A DNA stretch of 64,000 nucleotides, from NCBI RefSeq assembly GCF_018131015.1, contig NZ_JAFCJJ010000003.1:124001-188000 (forward strand), in the 5' to 3' direction. Under the pieces are notes generated by a model. That model had not been told where the DNA came from and did no database searches. It worked only from the letters and a program-made list of their open reading frames with translations. Positions 32,567-41,863 of the stretch are shown in pieces. The DNA comes from Bradyrhizobium diazoefficiens (GTDB lineage Bacteria; Pseudomonadota; Alphaproteobacteria; Rhizobiales; Xanthobacteraceae). A program made the position numbers and the translations under genes. Numbering within the stretch: the stretch's first letter is position 1; every line of letters begins with the position of its first letter.

Positions 32567-33256
32567 ATGCCCGATCCCATTGTCTATGGTTTTCCACGCA
32601 GCACGTTCGTCAACATCATACGCCTGCTACTCACGTACAAGGGCGTTCCTTACCGCTTCCACGACCTCGAAGCCGTGATGGGCAAGCCGGAGCACCTGGC
32701 GCTGCATCCGTTCAACCGCGTCCCCATCCTCGAGCATGGCGAGCTGATCGTCTACGAAACCAGCGCAATCGCCGCCTATGTGGATGAAGCCTGCGAGGGG
32801 CCGCGCCTGACGCCAAAAGACCCCGGCGCACGCGCGCGCATGAACCAGTGGATCAGCGCGGTGAATTCCTACTACTACCCCTATATGATCTATCACGTGA
32901 CGCACGAGCGCATCGTGTTTCCCGAGCTTGGCATCGCCTCCGACGAGAAGGTCGTCGCGCATGCACTGCCAAAGGTCGAGGCTGCGCTGGCGGTCGCCGA
33001 ACGCGAGCTGGCTCACGGCAAGAACTTTCTGCTGGGCGATGATATATCGATTGCCGATTTCTACCTGCTGCCGGCGACGTTCGCGTTCAGCCTCACTGCT
33101 GAGGGCCAGTCGATGTATCCAAAATTCCCGGCCTTCTGCCGCTGGCGCGAGCGGATGGACAATCTGCCGGCTACGCAAAAGGTCCGGTCGGCCGTCGTCC
33201 GCGCGCCGATCGAACATGCAAGGGAATGGGCGAATTCGCACCGGCCGAAGTACTAG
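32567..33256 (+). CDS. Glutathione S-transferase family protein
   Basis: A 229-residue protein with an N-terminal thioredoxin-fold domain (about 1-80; YGFPRSTFVNIIRLLLTYKGVPYRF and the cis-Pro/glutathione site NRVPILEHGELIVYETSAI) and a C-terminal helical domain (DDISIADFYLLPA). The residue after the first strand is Ser/Thr rather than Cys. The substrate is unknown. The next gene starts 11 bp after its stop. Confidence 0.9.
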   Translation: MPDPIVYGFPRSTFVNIIRLLLTYKGVPYRFHDLEAVMGKPEHLALHPFNRVPILEHGELIVYETSAIAAYVDEACEGPRLTPKDPGARARMNQWISAVNSYYYPYMIYHVTHERIVFPELGIASDEKVVAHALPKVEAALAVAERELAHGKNFLLGDDISIADFYLLPATFAFSLTAEGQSMYPKFPAFCRWRERMDNLPATQKVRSAVVRAPIEHAREWANSHRPKY

Positions 33257-33267
33257 GACTGGACGCG

Positions 33268-33951
33268 ATGAGACGGGGCTTTGCCTGGCGCGTGACGGAT
33301 GCATGGGGGAGGCTTGCCCTGGCCGCCATGCTGGCTCTGTTAGTGGGAGGATACACCATGGCCGAGACCCTTAATTTCGACAGTGCTCCTGCCGGAAGCT
33401 CACCCGAGGGATGGATCCTGGCGGTGACCGGAAAGGGGGCGCCGAAGTGGACCGTTGAAACCGACCCGACTGCCCCGAGCAAGCCGAACGTCCTCAAGCA
33501 ATCCGGCCGGGCGACGTTTCCATTGGCGATCAAGCGCGACACCAACATCCGCGACGGCTTCGTCGAGGTGAAGTTCAAGGCCGTCAGCGGGGCCGAGGAC
33601 CGCGCCGCGGGAATCATCTGGCGCGCGCAGGATGCCGACAATTACTACGTCGTCCGGGCCAACGCGCTGGAGGATAATGTGGTGCTCTACAAGACGGTCA
33701 AGGGCGTTCGATCCTCCCTGGAGATCGTCGGTCGCAAGGGCGGCTATGGCGTCAACACGGCGGTGGCGTCCGGGCAATGGCACGCGCTGCGCTGCGATTT
33801 CGCCGGTAGCCGTTTCAAGGTGACCTATGACGGACGGCCATTGTTCGAGGTGGAGGACGGCACCTTTGCGCAGGCGGGCATGGTCGGTCTGTGGACCAAG
33901 GCGGACAGCGTGACCCTGTTCGATGATTTCACTTATGGTGATATCAAATAG
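33268..33951 (+). CDS. Secreted concanavalin-like (DUF1080/LamG-type) domain protein
   Basis: A 227-residue protein with a Tat-like or Sec N-terminal region (hydrophobic LALAAMLALLVGG) followed by one jelly-roll-like domain: RDTNIRDGFVEVKFKAVSGAEDRAAGIIWRAQDADNYYVVRANALEDN, then GQWHALRCDFAGSRFKV and a terminal LFDDFTYG. This resembles DUF1080/3-keto-disaccharide hydrolase-like beta-sandwich domains, which often bind carbohydrate; no catalytic set is evident. The start is chosen at 33268, but an ATG 45 bp further in would also keep the signal peptide. Confidence 0.75.
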   Translation: MRRGFAWRVTDAWGRLALAAMLALLVGGYTMAETLNFDSAPAGSSPEGWILAVTGKGAPKWTVETDPTAPSKPNVLKQSGRATFPLAIKRDTNIRDGFVEVKFKAVSGAEDRAAGIIWRAQDADNYYVVRANALEDNVVLYKTVKGVRSSLEIVGRKGGYGVNTAVASGQWHALRCDFAGSRFKVTYDGRPLFEVEDGTFAQAGMVGLWTKADSVTLFDDFTYGDIK

Positions 33952-33979
33952 GCGGTGGTCCACCCTGCCGGAGATATCC

Positions 33980-34480
33980 GTGAGCCTTCGACGTCTGTCG
34001 GTCGCCATGACCCTGCTGATTGCGTCCATCTGTCCGTTGCGGGCAGAGGAAAGCCTGGTTACCTACAAATCCCTCACTCCGGAGTTGGCGCTGGAGCTTG
34101 CGCGGGCCGCGTTGAGCAGTTGCCGCGCACGGGGATACCAGGTTGCCGTTGCCGTCGTCGATCGCTTCGGCGTCACGCAAGTGATGCTGCGCGACCGGTT
34201 CGCGGGTCCGCACACGCCGTCAACGGCCTCGGGCAAGGCCTGGACGGCCGCCTCGTTCAAGACCAGCACGGCAGAGCTGAACGCGATCAGCCAGCCCGGC
34301 ATGATGCAGTCCGGCCTTCGCAATCTTCCCGGGGTGGTCATCATCGGGGGAGGGCTGACGGTCGAGGCGGGCGGTTCGCTGGTCGGAGCCGTCGGCGTAT
34401 CCGGCGCGCCGGGCGGTGACGCGGACGAGGCGTGCGCGAAAGCTGGCATCGATGCCATCCGCGACAAGCTGGAGTTTTGA
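33980..34480 (+). CDS. GlcG/HbpS-like (DUF336) secreted protein
   Basis: A 166-residue protein with a signal peptide (LSVAMTLLIASICPLRAEE) and a GlcG/HbpS domain: LTPELALELARAALSSCRARGYQVAVAVVDRFG, SGKAWTAASF, GGGLTVEAGGSLVGAVGVSG and DEACAKAGIDAI. Relatives bind heme or cobalamin-type ligands or accompany oxidases. The GTG at 33980 is preferred because GGAG lies 6 bp upstream and the signal peptide starts there; an in-frame ATG further upstream overlaps the preceding gene. Confidence 0.82.
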   Translation: MSLRRLSVAMTLLIASICPLRAEESLVTYKSLTPELALELARAALSSCRARGYQVAVAVVDRFGVTQVMLRDRFAGPHTPSTASGKAWTAASFKTSTAELNAISQPGMMQSGLRNLPGVVIIGGGLTVEAGGSLVGAVGVSGAPGGDADEACAKAGIDAIRDKLEF

Positions 34481-34506
34481 TGGGTTCCGCCGCGCAGTGC
34501 CCATCC

Positions 34507-34640
34507 CCGTCATCCTGAGGTGGCCGCCTCTTCGGCGGCCCTCGAAGGATGAACGGCCCGGCTGCATCGGGGGCCGCTCATCCTTCGAGGCTCGCAGCGC
34601 CGTGCAGATGCACGGCACTACTCGCACCTCAGGATGACGG
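34507..34640. repeat. Intergenic nested palindrome (bradyrhizobial-type repeat)
   Basis: Outer arms CCGTCATCCTGAGG (34507-34520) and CCTCAGGATGACGG (34627-34640) are perfect inverted repeats. Inside them CCTCGAAGGATGA (34540-34552) and TCATCCTTCGAGG (34578-34590) form a second perfect pair. The whole fills the 175-bp gap between two convergent genes. This is the form of dispersed palindromic repeats seen between genes of Bradyrhizobium and Rhodopseudomonas; copy number cannot be judged here. It could fold into a large cruciform RNA and act as a terminator. Confidence 0.8.
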
Positions 34641-34655
34641 ATCTGTACTTGGATT

Positions 34656-35888
34656 CTAGCCGCTGAGGATGCGCCGGCAGGCGTCGACGAACACCTGCGC
34701 GCCCGTGACGATGTCGGCATCCGCGGTGTTTTCCGTCCAGTGGTGGCTGATGCCGCCGATCGAGGGGACGAACAGCATGCCCGCGGGCATGACGGTCGCG
34801 AGCATCTGTGCGTCGTGGCCGGCGCCGCTCGGTATGCGGACGGATCGTCCGCCGGCAACGGTCTTGCTTGCGGCCTCGATCGCGTCCTGGAAGCTGGAAT
34901 TCATCATGGCCGGCGCGCCGGTGCGGATTTTCTCCACTGTGACGGTGCAGGGGCCCTTCGCGTTGACCTCGTCCGCCATGGTCCGCAGCAGCGTCTCCAG
35001 CCGCGCGATGACGGCGGGGTCGTCGTCGCGGATCTGGAACAGCATCTCGCCGCCGCCCGGGATGATGCTCGGCGCGCCCGGATCGAGCGTGATGCGGCCG
35101 GTGGTCCAGACCGTGCGCGGGCCGCAGGCAGCAGGGAAGCGCGCGTCGATCGCCACGCAGAATTTCGCTAGCGCGAGCCCCGCGTCCTTGCGCACCGCCA
35201 TGCGCGTGGTGCCGGCGTGATTCTGCTCGCCAGCGAAACTGATCCGGTACTGCCAGATGCCGACGATCGAGGTCACGATTCCGATCGCGAGCTTGCCGCT
35301 TTCGAGCGTATCGCCCTGCTCGATATGGGCCTCGAGATAGCCGACATGGCGGCCCGGCTCGACGGCGATGCGCGGCCGGCCGGCAAGGCCCATCTCGACA
35401 AGCGCGTCGCGCATGCTGCGCCCGCTGGTGCGGTCGCGCGCGGCGTCGATGTCGGCCTCGGTCACCTGCCCGATATAGGAGCGCGAGCCGAGGAAACTGC
35501 CGAAATGTCCCTCCTCGTCGCACCAGGAAGCAACCTCGACCGCACCCTTGAACGAGGGCTCGGCGTTGAGCACGCGCGCGGCTTCGAGCGCATAGACGAC
35601 ACCGAGCGGGCCGTCGAGCCAGCCGGCGTAGTTCTGGCTTTCGAGATGCGAGCCCGCCAGCAGCTTCGGCCCGGGCTTCGTACTGGTGCCGATCACGTTG
35701 CCGATGCCGTCGATCGTCGCTGAGAGTCCGGCGTCGGGCAGCTTCTGCGCGAGCCATTGCAGCGACTGCCTGTGCGGCTCGGAAAAAGTCGGCTTGTGCA
35801 CGCCGGTCTTGTAGGCGCCGATGGCGCGCAGCGCATTGAGATCGGCGAGCACGCGCGCGCCGTCGGCACGCGGCAGGCTATCAGGCAT
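34656..35888 (-). CDS. M20-family amidohydrolase (N-carbamoyl/allantoate amidohydrolase-like)
   Basis: A 410-residue binuclear-metal amidohydrolase of the HyuC/AllC/beta-ureidopropionase group. Candidate metal ligands are His81 (GSHLESQ), Asp92 (LDGPLG), Glu125/126 (DEEGHF), a His in EAHIEQG and the His in ISHHWTEN. Relatives cleave N-carbamoyl or related amides of amino acids. It is the last gene of the hutF-hutC-ABC operon, overlapping the ATPase gene by 8 bp. Since no hutG is present, it may hydrolyse N-formyl-L-glutamate to glutamate and formate; this is inference from context. Confidence 0.85.
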   Translation of the reverse strand: MPDSLPRADGARVLADLNALRAIGAYKTGVHKPTFSEPHRQSLQWLAQKLPDAGLSATIDGIGNVIGTSTKPGPKLLAGSHLESQNYAGWLDGPLGVVYALEAARVLNAEPSFKGAVEVASWCDEEGHFGSFLGSRSYIGQVTEADIDAARDRTSGRSMRDALVEMGLAGRPRIAVEPGRHVGYLEAHIEQGDTLESGKLAIGIVTSIVGIWQYRISFAGEQNHAGTTRMAVRKDAGLALAKFCVAIDARFPAACGPRTVWTTGRITLDPGAPSIIPGGGEMLFQIRDDDPAVIARLETLLRTMADEVNAKGPCTVTVEKIRTGAPAMMNSSFQDAIEAASKTVAGGRSVRIPSGAGHDAQMLATVMPAGMLFVPSIGGISHHWTENTADADIVTGAQVFVDACRRILSG

Positions 35889-36666
35889 GTTCGGCCACCT
35901 TCAGCGCCTCGGTGCGGATCTCCTCGACCAGCCGCTCCTTCAGCTGGACGAATTCCGGCGTGGTCTTGATCTTGTAGGAGCGCGGATGCGGCAGGTCGAT
36001 CGCGATCTCGGCCTTGATGCGGCCGGGACGGGCGCTCATCACGATGACGCGGCTGCCGAGGAAGATCGCCTCCTCGATGTCATGGGTGACGAACAGCACG
36101 GTCTTCTGGTCGCGCTCCCAGATCCCGAGCAGCATCTCCTGCATCAGCGCGCGGGTCTGGTTGTCCAGCGCGCCAAAGGGCTCGTCGAGCAGCAGGATCT
36201 TGGGATCATTGGCGAGCGCGCGTGCAATCGCGGTGCGCTGCTGCATGCCGCCGGAGAGCTGTTTTGGCCAATGGTTCTCGAAGCCGGACAAGCCGACCTG
36301 GCGGATGAAGCCGTCGGCGACCTTGTGGCGCTCCGCCTCGGGTACGCCGCGCTCGCGCAGGCCGAAGGCGATGTTCTCGCGCACCGTGAGCCAGGGAAAC
36401 AGCGTGTAGGACTGGAACACCATGCCGCGATCGGCGCCGGGCCCGGTGACCTCGCGGCCGTCGAGCGTGACGCGCCCGCTGGTCGGACGGTCGAGACCGG
36501 CGACGATGCGCAGCAGCGTGGACTTGCCGCAGCCGGACGGGCCGAGAATGGTGACGAAATCGTTGTTGCCGATGGTGAGATCGGTCGGCTCCAGCGCTTT
36601 TGTCGGCGCGTTGCCGTGACGCGCGGGGAAGGTGCGCGAGACCTGCTCGATCTTCAGCGTGGTCAT
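35881..36666 (-). CDS. ABC transporter ATP-binding protein (nitrate/taurine/pyrimidine type)
   Basis: A 261-residue ABC ATPase. Walker A GPSGCGKST, Q-loop MVFQSYTLFPWL, signature LSGGMQQRTAIARAL, Walker B ILLLDEPFGALD, and the switch His in VTHD are all intact. It belongs to the SsuB/TauB/NrtD family. The ATG overlaps the permease stop (ATGA). With the permease and binding protein it forms an importer in the hut operon, likely for histidine, urocanate or a related imidazole. Confidence 0.93.
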   Translation of the reverse strand: MTTLKIEQVSRTFPARHGNAPTKALEPTDLTIGNNDFVTILGPSGCGKSTLLRIVAGLDRPTSGRVTLDGREVTGPGADRGMVFQSYTLFPWLTVRENIAFGLRERGVPEAERHKVADGFIRQVGLSGFENHWPKQLSGGMQQRTAIARALANDPKILLLDEPFGALDNQTRALMQEMLLGIWERDQKTVLFVTHDIEEAIFLGSRVIVMSARPGRIKAEIAIDLPHPRSYKIKTTPEFVQLKERLVEEIRTEALKVAEHA

Positions 36667-37436
36667 GCGAGCCTCCACGGAAACAGCCAGGCGTTGAACG
36701 CCTTGAACATGAAGTCCGAGAGGAGACCGATCAGCCCGATCACGATGATGCCGAAGATGATCTGGCCGGTGTTGAGCAGCGCCTGGCTGTCGGTGATCAT
36801 GTGACCGATACCCGAGGACGAACCGATCAGCTCGGCGACGATGACGTAGGTCCAGGCCCAGCCGAGCACCAGCCGCAGGATCTCGGCGATCTCGGGCGCA
36901 GAGGAGGGCAGCAGCACGCGGCGGATGACGCCGCGGTCGCCGGCGCCCAGCGTATAGGCCGCCTCGACCAGGTCGCGCCGCGTCGCGCCGACGGTCACGG
37001 CGACCATCAAAATCACCTGGAACACCGAGCCGATGAAGATGACGAGCAGCTTCTGCAATTCGCCGATGCCGGCCCACAGGATCAGGAGCGGGATGAAGGC
37101 GGAGGCGGGCAGATAGCGCGCGAAGGAGACGAACGGTTCGAGGAAGGCCTCCACCGGCTTGTAGGCCCCCATCAGTACGCCGAGCGGCACGGCGATGACC
37201 GCGGCGAGCGCAAAGCCGCCGACGACGCGCCAGATCGTCATGCCGATGTCGAACAGGAAGCCCTGTTTGGTCAAGAGGTCAAAGCCCTCCTGCACCATGG
37301 TCAGCGGGTTGGCGAGGAAGGTCTTCGACACATGGCCGCCGAAGGTCGCCCACGACCAGAGGGCGACGAACAGCACGAAGAACGCGAGGCCGTAGGCCAC
37401 GCGTTGCTTCGATGTCACGGGATCAAGGGGACGCAT
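36663..37436 (-). CDS. ABC transporter permease (SsuC/TauC type)
   Basis: A 257-residue permease with about six membrane segments and the EAA loop (YTLGAGDRGVIRRVLLPSSAPEI). It starts 9 bp after the binding-protein gene and overlaps the ATPase gene. Family-level assignment is sound; the substrate comes only from hut context. Confidence 0.92.
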   Translation of the reverse strand: MRPLDPVTSKQRVAYGLAFFVLFVALWSWATFGGHVSKTFLANPLTMVQEGFDLLTKQGFLFDIGMTIWRVVGGFALAAVIAVPLGVLMGAYKPVEAFLEPFVSFARYLPASAFIPLLILWAGIGELQKLLVIFIGSVFQVILMVAVTVGATRRDLVEAAYTLGAGDRGVIRRVLLPSSAPEIAEILRLVLGWAWTYVIVAELIGSSSGIGHMITDSQALLNTGQIIFGIIVIGLIGLLSDFMFKAFNAWLFPWRLA

Positions 37437-37445
37437 CGATGATGC

Positions 37446-38390
37446 TTACTTGATGTAGCTCGCGTCGAAGAGGTCCTCGACCTTCGGCGCCGCCTTGATG
37501 ATGCCGATCTCGAGCAGGAGGTCGGCGGCCTCCTTGTTGAAGGTCAGGAAGTCGCCGGCGAAGAACTTCTGGTTCGCGGCCTTGTCCTGCCAGCGCAGAT
37601 ACTTGGCCGAATTGCCGAACTGCTCGCCGGTCTGCTTGACGTCGGCGCCCATGATCTCATAGGCCTTGGCCTGGTCCTTGGCGATCATGTCGAGCGCCTC
37701 GAAATAGCTGTCGGCGAGCGCCTTGGCGGCCTTCGGGTTCTCGCCGAGGAATTTCGGGGTGCAGCCAAAAGTGTCCATGACCATCGGGTAGTCGAGCGTG
37801 GTCGCGATGATCTTGCCCTTGTCGGGCGCGGCGCGCACGGTCGACAGATAGGGCTCATAGGTCATCGCGGCGTCGTTCTGGCCGGAGACGAAGGCCTGCG
37901 CGGCGGCGGCCGGCTCGAGGTTGACGACGGTGACGTCCTTCACCGTGAGGCCGTTCTTCTTGAGCATCCAGGCGAGAGCGAAATAGGGCGAGGTGCCCGG
38001 CGCGGAGGCTGCGACCGTCTTGCCTTTCAGCTCCTTGATCGAGGCGACGTCGTTGCGCACGGCCATGCCGTCGGCGCCGTAGCTCTTGTCGAGCTGGAAG
38101 ATCTGCTTGGTCGCAACGCCGTTGGCGTTCCACGAGATCCAGGTCTCGACCGTCGTTGCCGCGCACTGCACGTCTCCGGAGGCGATGGCGAGGTGGCGGT
38201 CCTTCTGCGGGATCTTCTTGATGGTCACGTCGAGGCCGTTCTTCTTGAAGATGCCGGCCTCCTTCGCCAGCGTCAGCGGCGCAAAGCCGGTCCACCCGGA
38301 GATGCCGACGCCGACCTTGACGTCGTCGGCGAGCGCCGGAGTGCAGGCGGTGAGTGCAATGATGGTCGCAAATATCGTCGGATTACGCAT
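37446..38390 (-). CDS. ABC transporter substrate-binding protein (NMT1/SsuA type)
   Basis: A 314-residue periplasmic protein with signal peptide (cleavage after ALA, near residue 21). The fold matches NMT1/SsuA-like binders: VGISGWTGFAPLTLAKEAGIFKKNGL, ALAWMLKKNGL, and VSGQNDAAMTYEPYLS. It lies 75 bp downstream of hutC in the same direction. In this family ligands range from taurine to pyrimidines; here histidine or a degradation intermediate is the best guess. Confidence 0.88.
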   Translation of the reverse strand: MRNPTIFATIIALTACTPALADDVKVGVGISGWTGFAPLTLAKEAGIFKKNGLDVTIKKIPQKDRHLAIASGDVQCAATTVETWISWNANGVATKQIFQLDKSYGADGMAVRNDVASIKELKGKTVAASAPGTSPYFALAWMLKKNGLTVKDVTVVNLEPAAAAQAFVSGQNDAAMTYEPYLSTVRAAPDKGKIIATTLDYPMVMDTFGCTPKFLGENPKAAKALADSYFEALDMIAKDQAKAYEIMGADVKQTGEQFGNSAKYLRWQDKAANQKFFAGDFLTFNKEAADLLLEIGIIKAAPKVEDLFDASYIK

Positions 38391-38465
38391 GGTTGTCGTC
38401 CTCTTGCCGATCGGTGGATTGACGTCCTGTTGATCTTTTGCGCTGCACGATTTGTGCCGACATTC

Positions 38466-39194
38466 TCAGCCTCCCTTGAACCGGGCGACAAGGCGGTGAG
38501 AGTCACCTGGATAGAGCAGGCGCACGGCGGTAATCGTGCGTGCGCTGCGCCAGGTGTAGCGGTCGACCACGAGGCAGGGCGCGCCGACGGCGATGTCGAG
38601 CGCCTCCGCGGTGCGATCGTCCGCCAGGATGGCGCTGATCGTATGTTCGGCCTCCGTCCATGGGACATGGTGAAGCAGCCACGAGCCGGGCGGCTCGCGC
38701 GAGAAATCCGCCGCCGCCGCATCCGGCACCGATGCAAGATCGATCAGTCGGTCCTCGACCGCAAACGGCACGCCGTCGGCGCTGTGGCGGCAGGTGATCG
38801 CGACCACCTTGCCGGCTGTCTTGACGCCGAGGCGGTCACGGTCGGCGGCGGTTGCGTTGCGCAGCTTGCGATGCATCAGCTCGTAGCCGTAGCTGCGGCC
38901 GAGCGCCGTGATCTCGGCGCGGATGTCGGCGATCTTGAGCACGGCGGAGAGATGCTGAGGCCGGCGCACGAACGAGCCGGCGCGCCGCCGCCGCTCGATC
39001 AGGTCGGCCTGCGCGAGCTCCGACAGCGCCTTGTTCACGGTCATGCGCGAGCAGCCATAGCGCGCAACCAGTTCGTGCTCGAACGGAATGCGGTGCCCGG
39101 GCGGCCATTCGCCGGTCAGGATGCGTTTTTCGATGTCGGCGCGGATCCGCTTGTACAGCGTCGGCTGGTCGGCTGCGTCGGTCGCGAGGCTCAT
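38466..39194 (-). CDS. hutC: GntR-family histidine-utilisation repressor
   Basis: A 242-residue regulator: a GntR winged helix at about 10-80 (YKRIRADIEKRILTGEWPPG, YGCSRMTVNKALSELAQADLIERRRRAGSFV), then a UTRA effector domain. The RRRRAGSFVRRP junction is HutC-like. In known systems urocanate releases HutC from DNA. Its ATG overlaps the hutF stop. The perfect palindrome between hutF and hutI is the probable operator, so it would control both divergent operons. Confidence 0.93.
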   Translation of the reverse strand: MSLATDAADQPTLYKRIRADIEKRILTGEWPPGHRIPFEHELVARYGCSRMTVNKALSELAQADLIERRRRAGSFVRRPQHLSAVLKIADIRAEITALGRSYGYELMHRKLRNATAADRDRLGVKTAGKVVAITCRHSADGVPFAVEDRLIDLASVPDAAAADFSREPPGSWLLHHVPWTEAEHTISAILADDRTAEALDIAVGAPCLVVDRYTWRSARTITAVRLLYPGDSHRLVARFKGG

Positions 39195-40549
39195 GCGACG
39201 AGCCTCCGGACGGCCGCGTTGAAGCGCTTGCGCACGGACTGGCGCAGCCTGTGCCGCCCGCCTTCGACGACCTTGTTGCCGCCGGCCCAGACGCAGTCGA
39301 TCGCGTCGCTGCCTGCCGCGAAGATCCAGCCATCGATGACGGCATCGCGGGCGCGTCCCGCCAGCGACGGATGCGCGGCATCCAGCGTCACGATGTCGGC
39401 ACGCGCGCCCGGCGTGAGGCCTCGGGTCGGCTGTGCCAGCGCTCGTGCGCCGCCCGCAAGCGCATGGTCGAATAGCGTACGCCCGGTCGAGCGGCCCGCG
39501 CCGCCGGAGAGGACATTGCGTTCGCGGCGCTTGAGCCGCTGGGCATATTCGAGCTGGCGCAATTCGTCGGGGACACCGACCAGCACGTTGGAATCGGTGC
39601 CGACGCCGAAATGGCCCCCGGCATCGAGGAATTCGCGCGCCGGAAAGGTGCCGTCGCCGAGGTTTGCCTCGGTGACGGGACAGAGGCCGGCGACCGCGCC
39701 GGTCCGGGCGAATGAGTCGACTTCCACATCCGTCATGTGGGTCGCGTGAATGAGGCACCAGCGATGATCGACAGGCGCATGCTCCAGCAGCCATTCCACC
39801 GGCCGCCGTCCGGACCACGCCAGGCAATCCTCGACCTCCCGGACCTGTTCGGCCGCATGAATATGGATCGGTCCGCCGTCCGCGAGCGGGATGATCGCGG
39901 CGAGTTCGCCCGGCGCCACCGCACGCAGACTGTGTGGCGCGATGCCGATATTCGCGCCCGGCAAGGGTGCAATCGCCTTGCGCGATGCAGCCACCAGCGC
40001 GCTGAATTGATCGACCGTGCAGATGAAGCGGCGCTGCCCGTCATGCGGCGCCGCTCCGCCGAAGGAACCGTGCGCGTAAAAGGTCGGCAGCAGGGTCAGC
40101 GCGATGCCGGAGGCGTCCGCGGCCTGCGCAATCCGCGCGGCCATCTCGGCGATGTCGGCATAGGGCTTGCCGTCGAGGTCGTGATGCAGATAGTGGAATT
40201 CGCCGACGCGGGTAAAGCCCTGCTCGAGCATCTCGACATAAAGCAATGTCGCAACAGTGGCGACGTCGTCCGGCGTCATCGCCAGCGCGAAGCGATACAT
40301 GGTCTCGCGCCAGGTCCAGAACGTGGCGGTCGTGTCGCCGCGCAGTTCGGCGAGGCCCGCCATGCCGCGCTGGAAGGCGTGGCTGTGCAGGCTCGCAAGT
40401 CCCGGAAGCGCGATGGCGTGGCGCTCGTCGCCTGCAGCGGACATGACGCCCGGCGTCACCGCCGTGATCGTGCCGTCGGTGACGACCACCTGGACGTCAT
40501 CGGCCCAGCCGGAGGGCAGCAGCGCGGAAGTAAAATGCAGTCGTGCCAT
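39191..40549 (-). CDS. hutF: Formimidoylglutamate deiminase
   Basis: A 452-residue amidohydrolase of the HutF type, converting N-formimino-L-glutamate to N-formyl-L-glutamate and ammonia. Zn ligands are His55/His57 in SLHSHAFQRGM, further His residues in IHIHAAEQ and LIHATHM, and the Asp in GTDSNV. HutF implies the five-step hut route that needs a deformylase (HutG) as last step. It is the first gene of the minus-strand hut operon. Confidence 0.95.
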   Translation of the reverse strand: MARLHFTSALLPSGWADDVQVVVTDGTITAVTPGVMSAAGDERHAIALPGLASLHSHAFQRGMAGLAELRGDTTATFWTWRETMYRFALAMTPDDVATVATLLYVEMLEQGFTRVGEFHYLHHDLDGKPYADIAEMAARIAQAADASGIALTLLPTFYAHGSFGGAAPHDGQRRFICTVDQFSALVAASRKAIAPLPGANIGIAPHSLRAVAPGELAAIIPLADGGPIHIHAAEQVREVEDCLAWSGRRPVEWLLEHAPVDHRWCLIHATHMTDVEVDSFARTGAVAGLCPVTEANLGDGTFPAREFLDAGGHFGVGTDSNVLVGVPDELRQLEYAQRLKRRERNVLSGGAGRSTGRTLFDHALAGGARALAQPTRGLTPGARADIVTLDAAHPSLAGRARDAVIDGWIFAAGSDAIDCVWAGGNKVVEGGRHRLRQSVRKRFNAAVRRLVA

Positions 40550-40583
40550 GTTTCCATGCCGGCTGGACAGAACCGCGCCACGA

Positions 40584-40603
40584 TTATATGTCTAGACATA
40601 TAA
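40584..40603. promoter_or_regulatory. Perfect 20-bp palindrome, probable HutC operator
   Basis: TTATATGTCTAGACATATAA is a perfect inverted repeat with a GTCTAGAC core, in the 99-bp gap between hutF (ATG at 40549) and hutI (ATG at 40649). Its form, TGT-N4-ACA within AT-rich arms, suits a GntR/HutC dimer. On the minus strand a TTGACT hexamer adjoins it, so binding would block a promoter. Confidence 0.8.
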
Positions 40604-40648
40604 GTCAAGCATCCCGGGGCGCTAAGGAATTCGCAAAGGCACCACCGC

Positions 40649-41863
40649 ATGGCAGAGCGCTTCGACTGCATCTGGCACAACGCCCGCCTCGCCACGATGC
40701 GGGTCGACCGTCCCGATCTCGGCGAGATCGAGCGCGGCCTGATCGCCGCCCGCGGCGGCCACATCGTCTATGCTGGCGCGGCGGCGGAGTTTCCGACTGA
40801 CGCGGACGCCATCAAGCGGATCGATTGCGAGGGGCGCTGGATCACGCCGGGCCTTGTCGATTGTCACACCCATCTCGTCTATGGCGGCAACCGCGCGCAC
40901 GAGTTCGAGCTGCGCCTCAAGGGCGCGAGCTACGAAGAAATCGCGCGCGCCGGTGGCGGCATCGTCTCGACGGTGGCCGCGACGCGCAAGGCGAGCGAGG
41001 CCGAGCTCGTCATGAGCGCATTGCCGCGGCTTGACGCGCTGATCGGCGAGGGCGCAACCACGGTCGAGATCAAGTCCGGCTACGGCCTCGACATCGAGAC
41101 GGAATTGCGCCAGCTCGCGGCCGCGCGCAGCCTCAGCCGCCAGCGGCGGATTGCGATCCGGACGTCGTTCCTGGGGGCGCACGCGCTTCCGGTGGAGGCG
41201 GACGGCGACAAGGACCGCTACATCGATCTCGTCTGCAACGACATGCTGCCGGCCGTTGCAAAATCTGGTCTTGCCGATGCCGTCGACGCCTTCATGGAAG
41301 GCATCGCGTTCTCCGCCGAGCAGACCACGCGGGTCTTCGAGATGGCCAAGGTGTTCGGCCTGCCGGTCAAGCTCCATGCCGACCAGCTCTCCAATCTCGG
41401 GGGTGCTGCACTCGCCGCAAGATTCTCGGCGCTCTCGGCCGATCATCTCGAGCACACCGACGAGGCTGGGGCGGCGGCGATGGCGGAGGCGGGAACGGTG
41501 GCGGTGCTGCTGCCCGGCGCGTTCTATTTCATCCGCGAGACGCAGAAGCCGCCGGTCGAGACGTTCCGCAAGCGCGGCGTCCACATGGCGCTCGCGACCG
41601 ACTGCAATCCCGGCAGCTCGCCGCTGACCTCGCTCCTGCTCGCGATGAACATGGGCGCGACGCTGTTCCGGATGACGGTGGCCGAATGCCTCACCGGTAT
41701 CACCCGCGAAGGCGCGCGCGCGCTCGGCGTGCTGGATGAGACCGGCACGCTGGAGGCCGGCAAGTGGTGCGATCTCGCGATCTGGGACATCGAACGGCCG
41801 GCCGAACTCGTCTACCGCATCGGCTTCAATCCGCTGCATCGCCGGGTATGGAGGGGAATTTGA
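40649..41863 (+). CDS. hutI: Imidazolonepropionase
   Basis: A 404-residue metal-dependent hydrolase converting 4-imidazolone-5-propionate to formiminoglutamate. Visible are [12 protein letters not shown] (His73, His75), the KSGYGLD substrate region, KLHADQLSN and [10 protein letters not shown]. The length is normal. It is the first gene of the plus-strand operon hutI-hutH-hutU, divergent from hutF, and ends in a TTGA overlap with hutH. Confidence 0.96.
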   Translation: MAERFDCIWHNARLATMRVDRPDLGEIERGLIAARGGHIVYAGAAAEFPTDADAIKRIDCEGRWITPGLVDCHTHLVYGGNRAHEFELRLKGASYEEIARAGGGIVSTVAATRKASEAELVMSALPRLDALIGEGATTVEIKSGYGLDIETELRQLAAARSLSRQRRIAIRTSFLGAHALPVEADGDKDRYIDLVCNDMLPAVAKSGLADAVDAFMEGIAFSAEQTTRVFEMAKVFGLPVKLHADQLSNLGGAALAARFSALSADHLEHTDEAGAAAMAEAGTVAVLLPGAFYFIRETQKPPVETFRKRGVHMALATDCNPGSSPLTSLLLAMNMGATLFRMTVAECLTGITREGARALGVLDETGTLEAGKWCDLAIWDIERPAELVYRIGFNPLHRRVWRGI

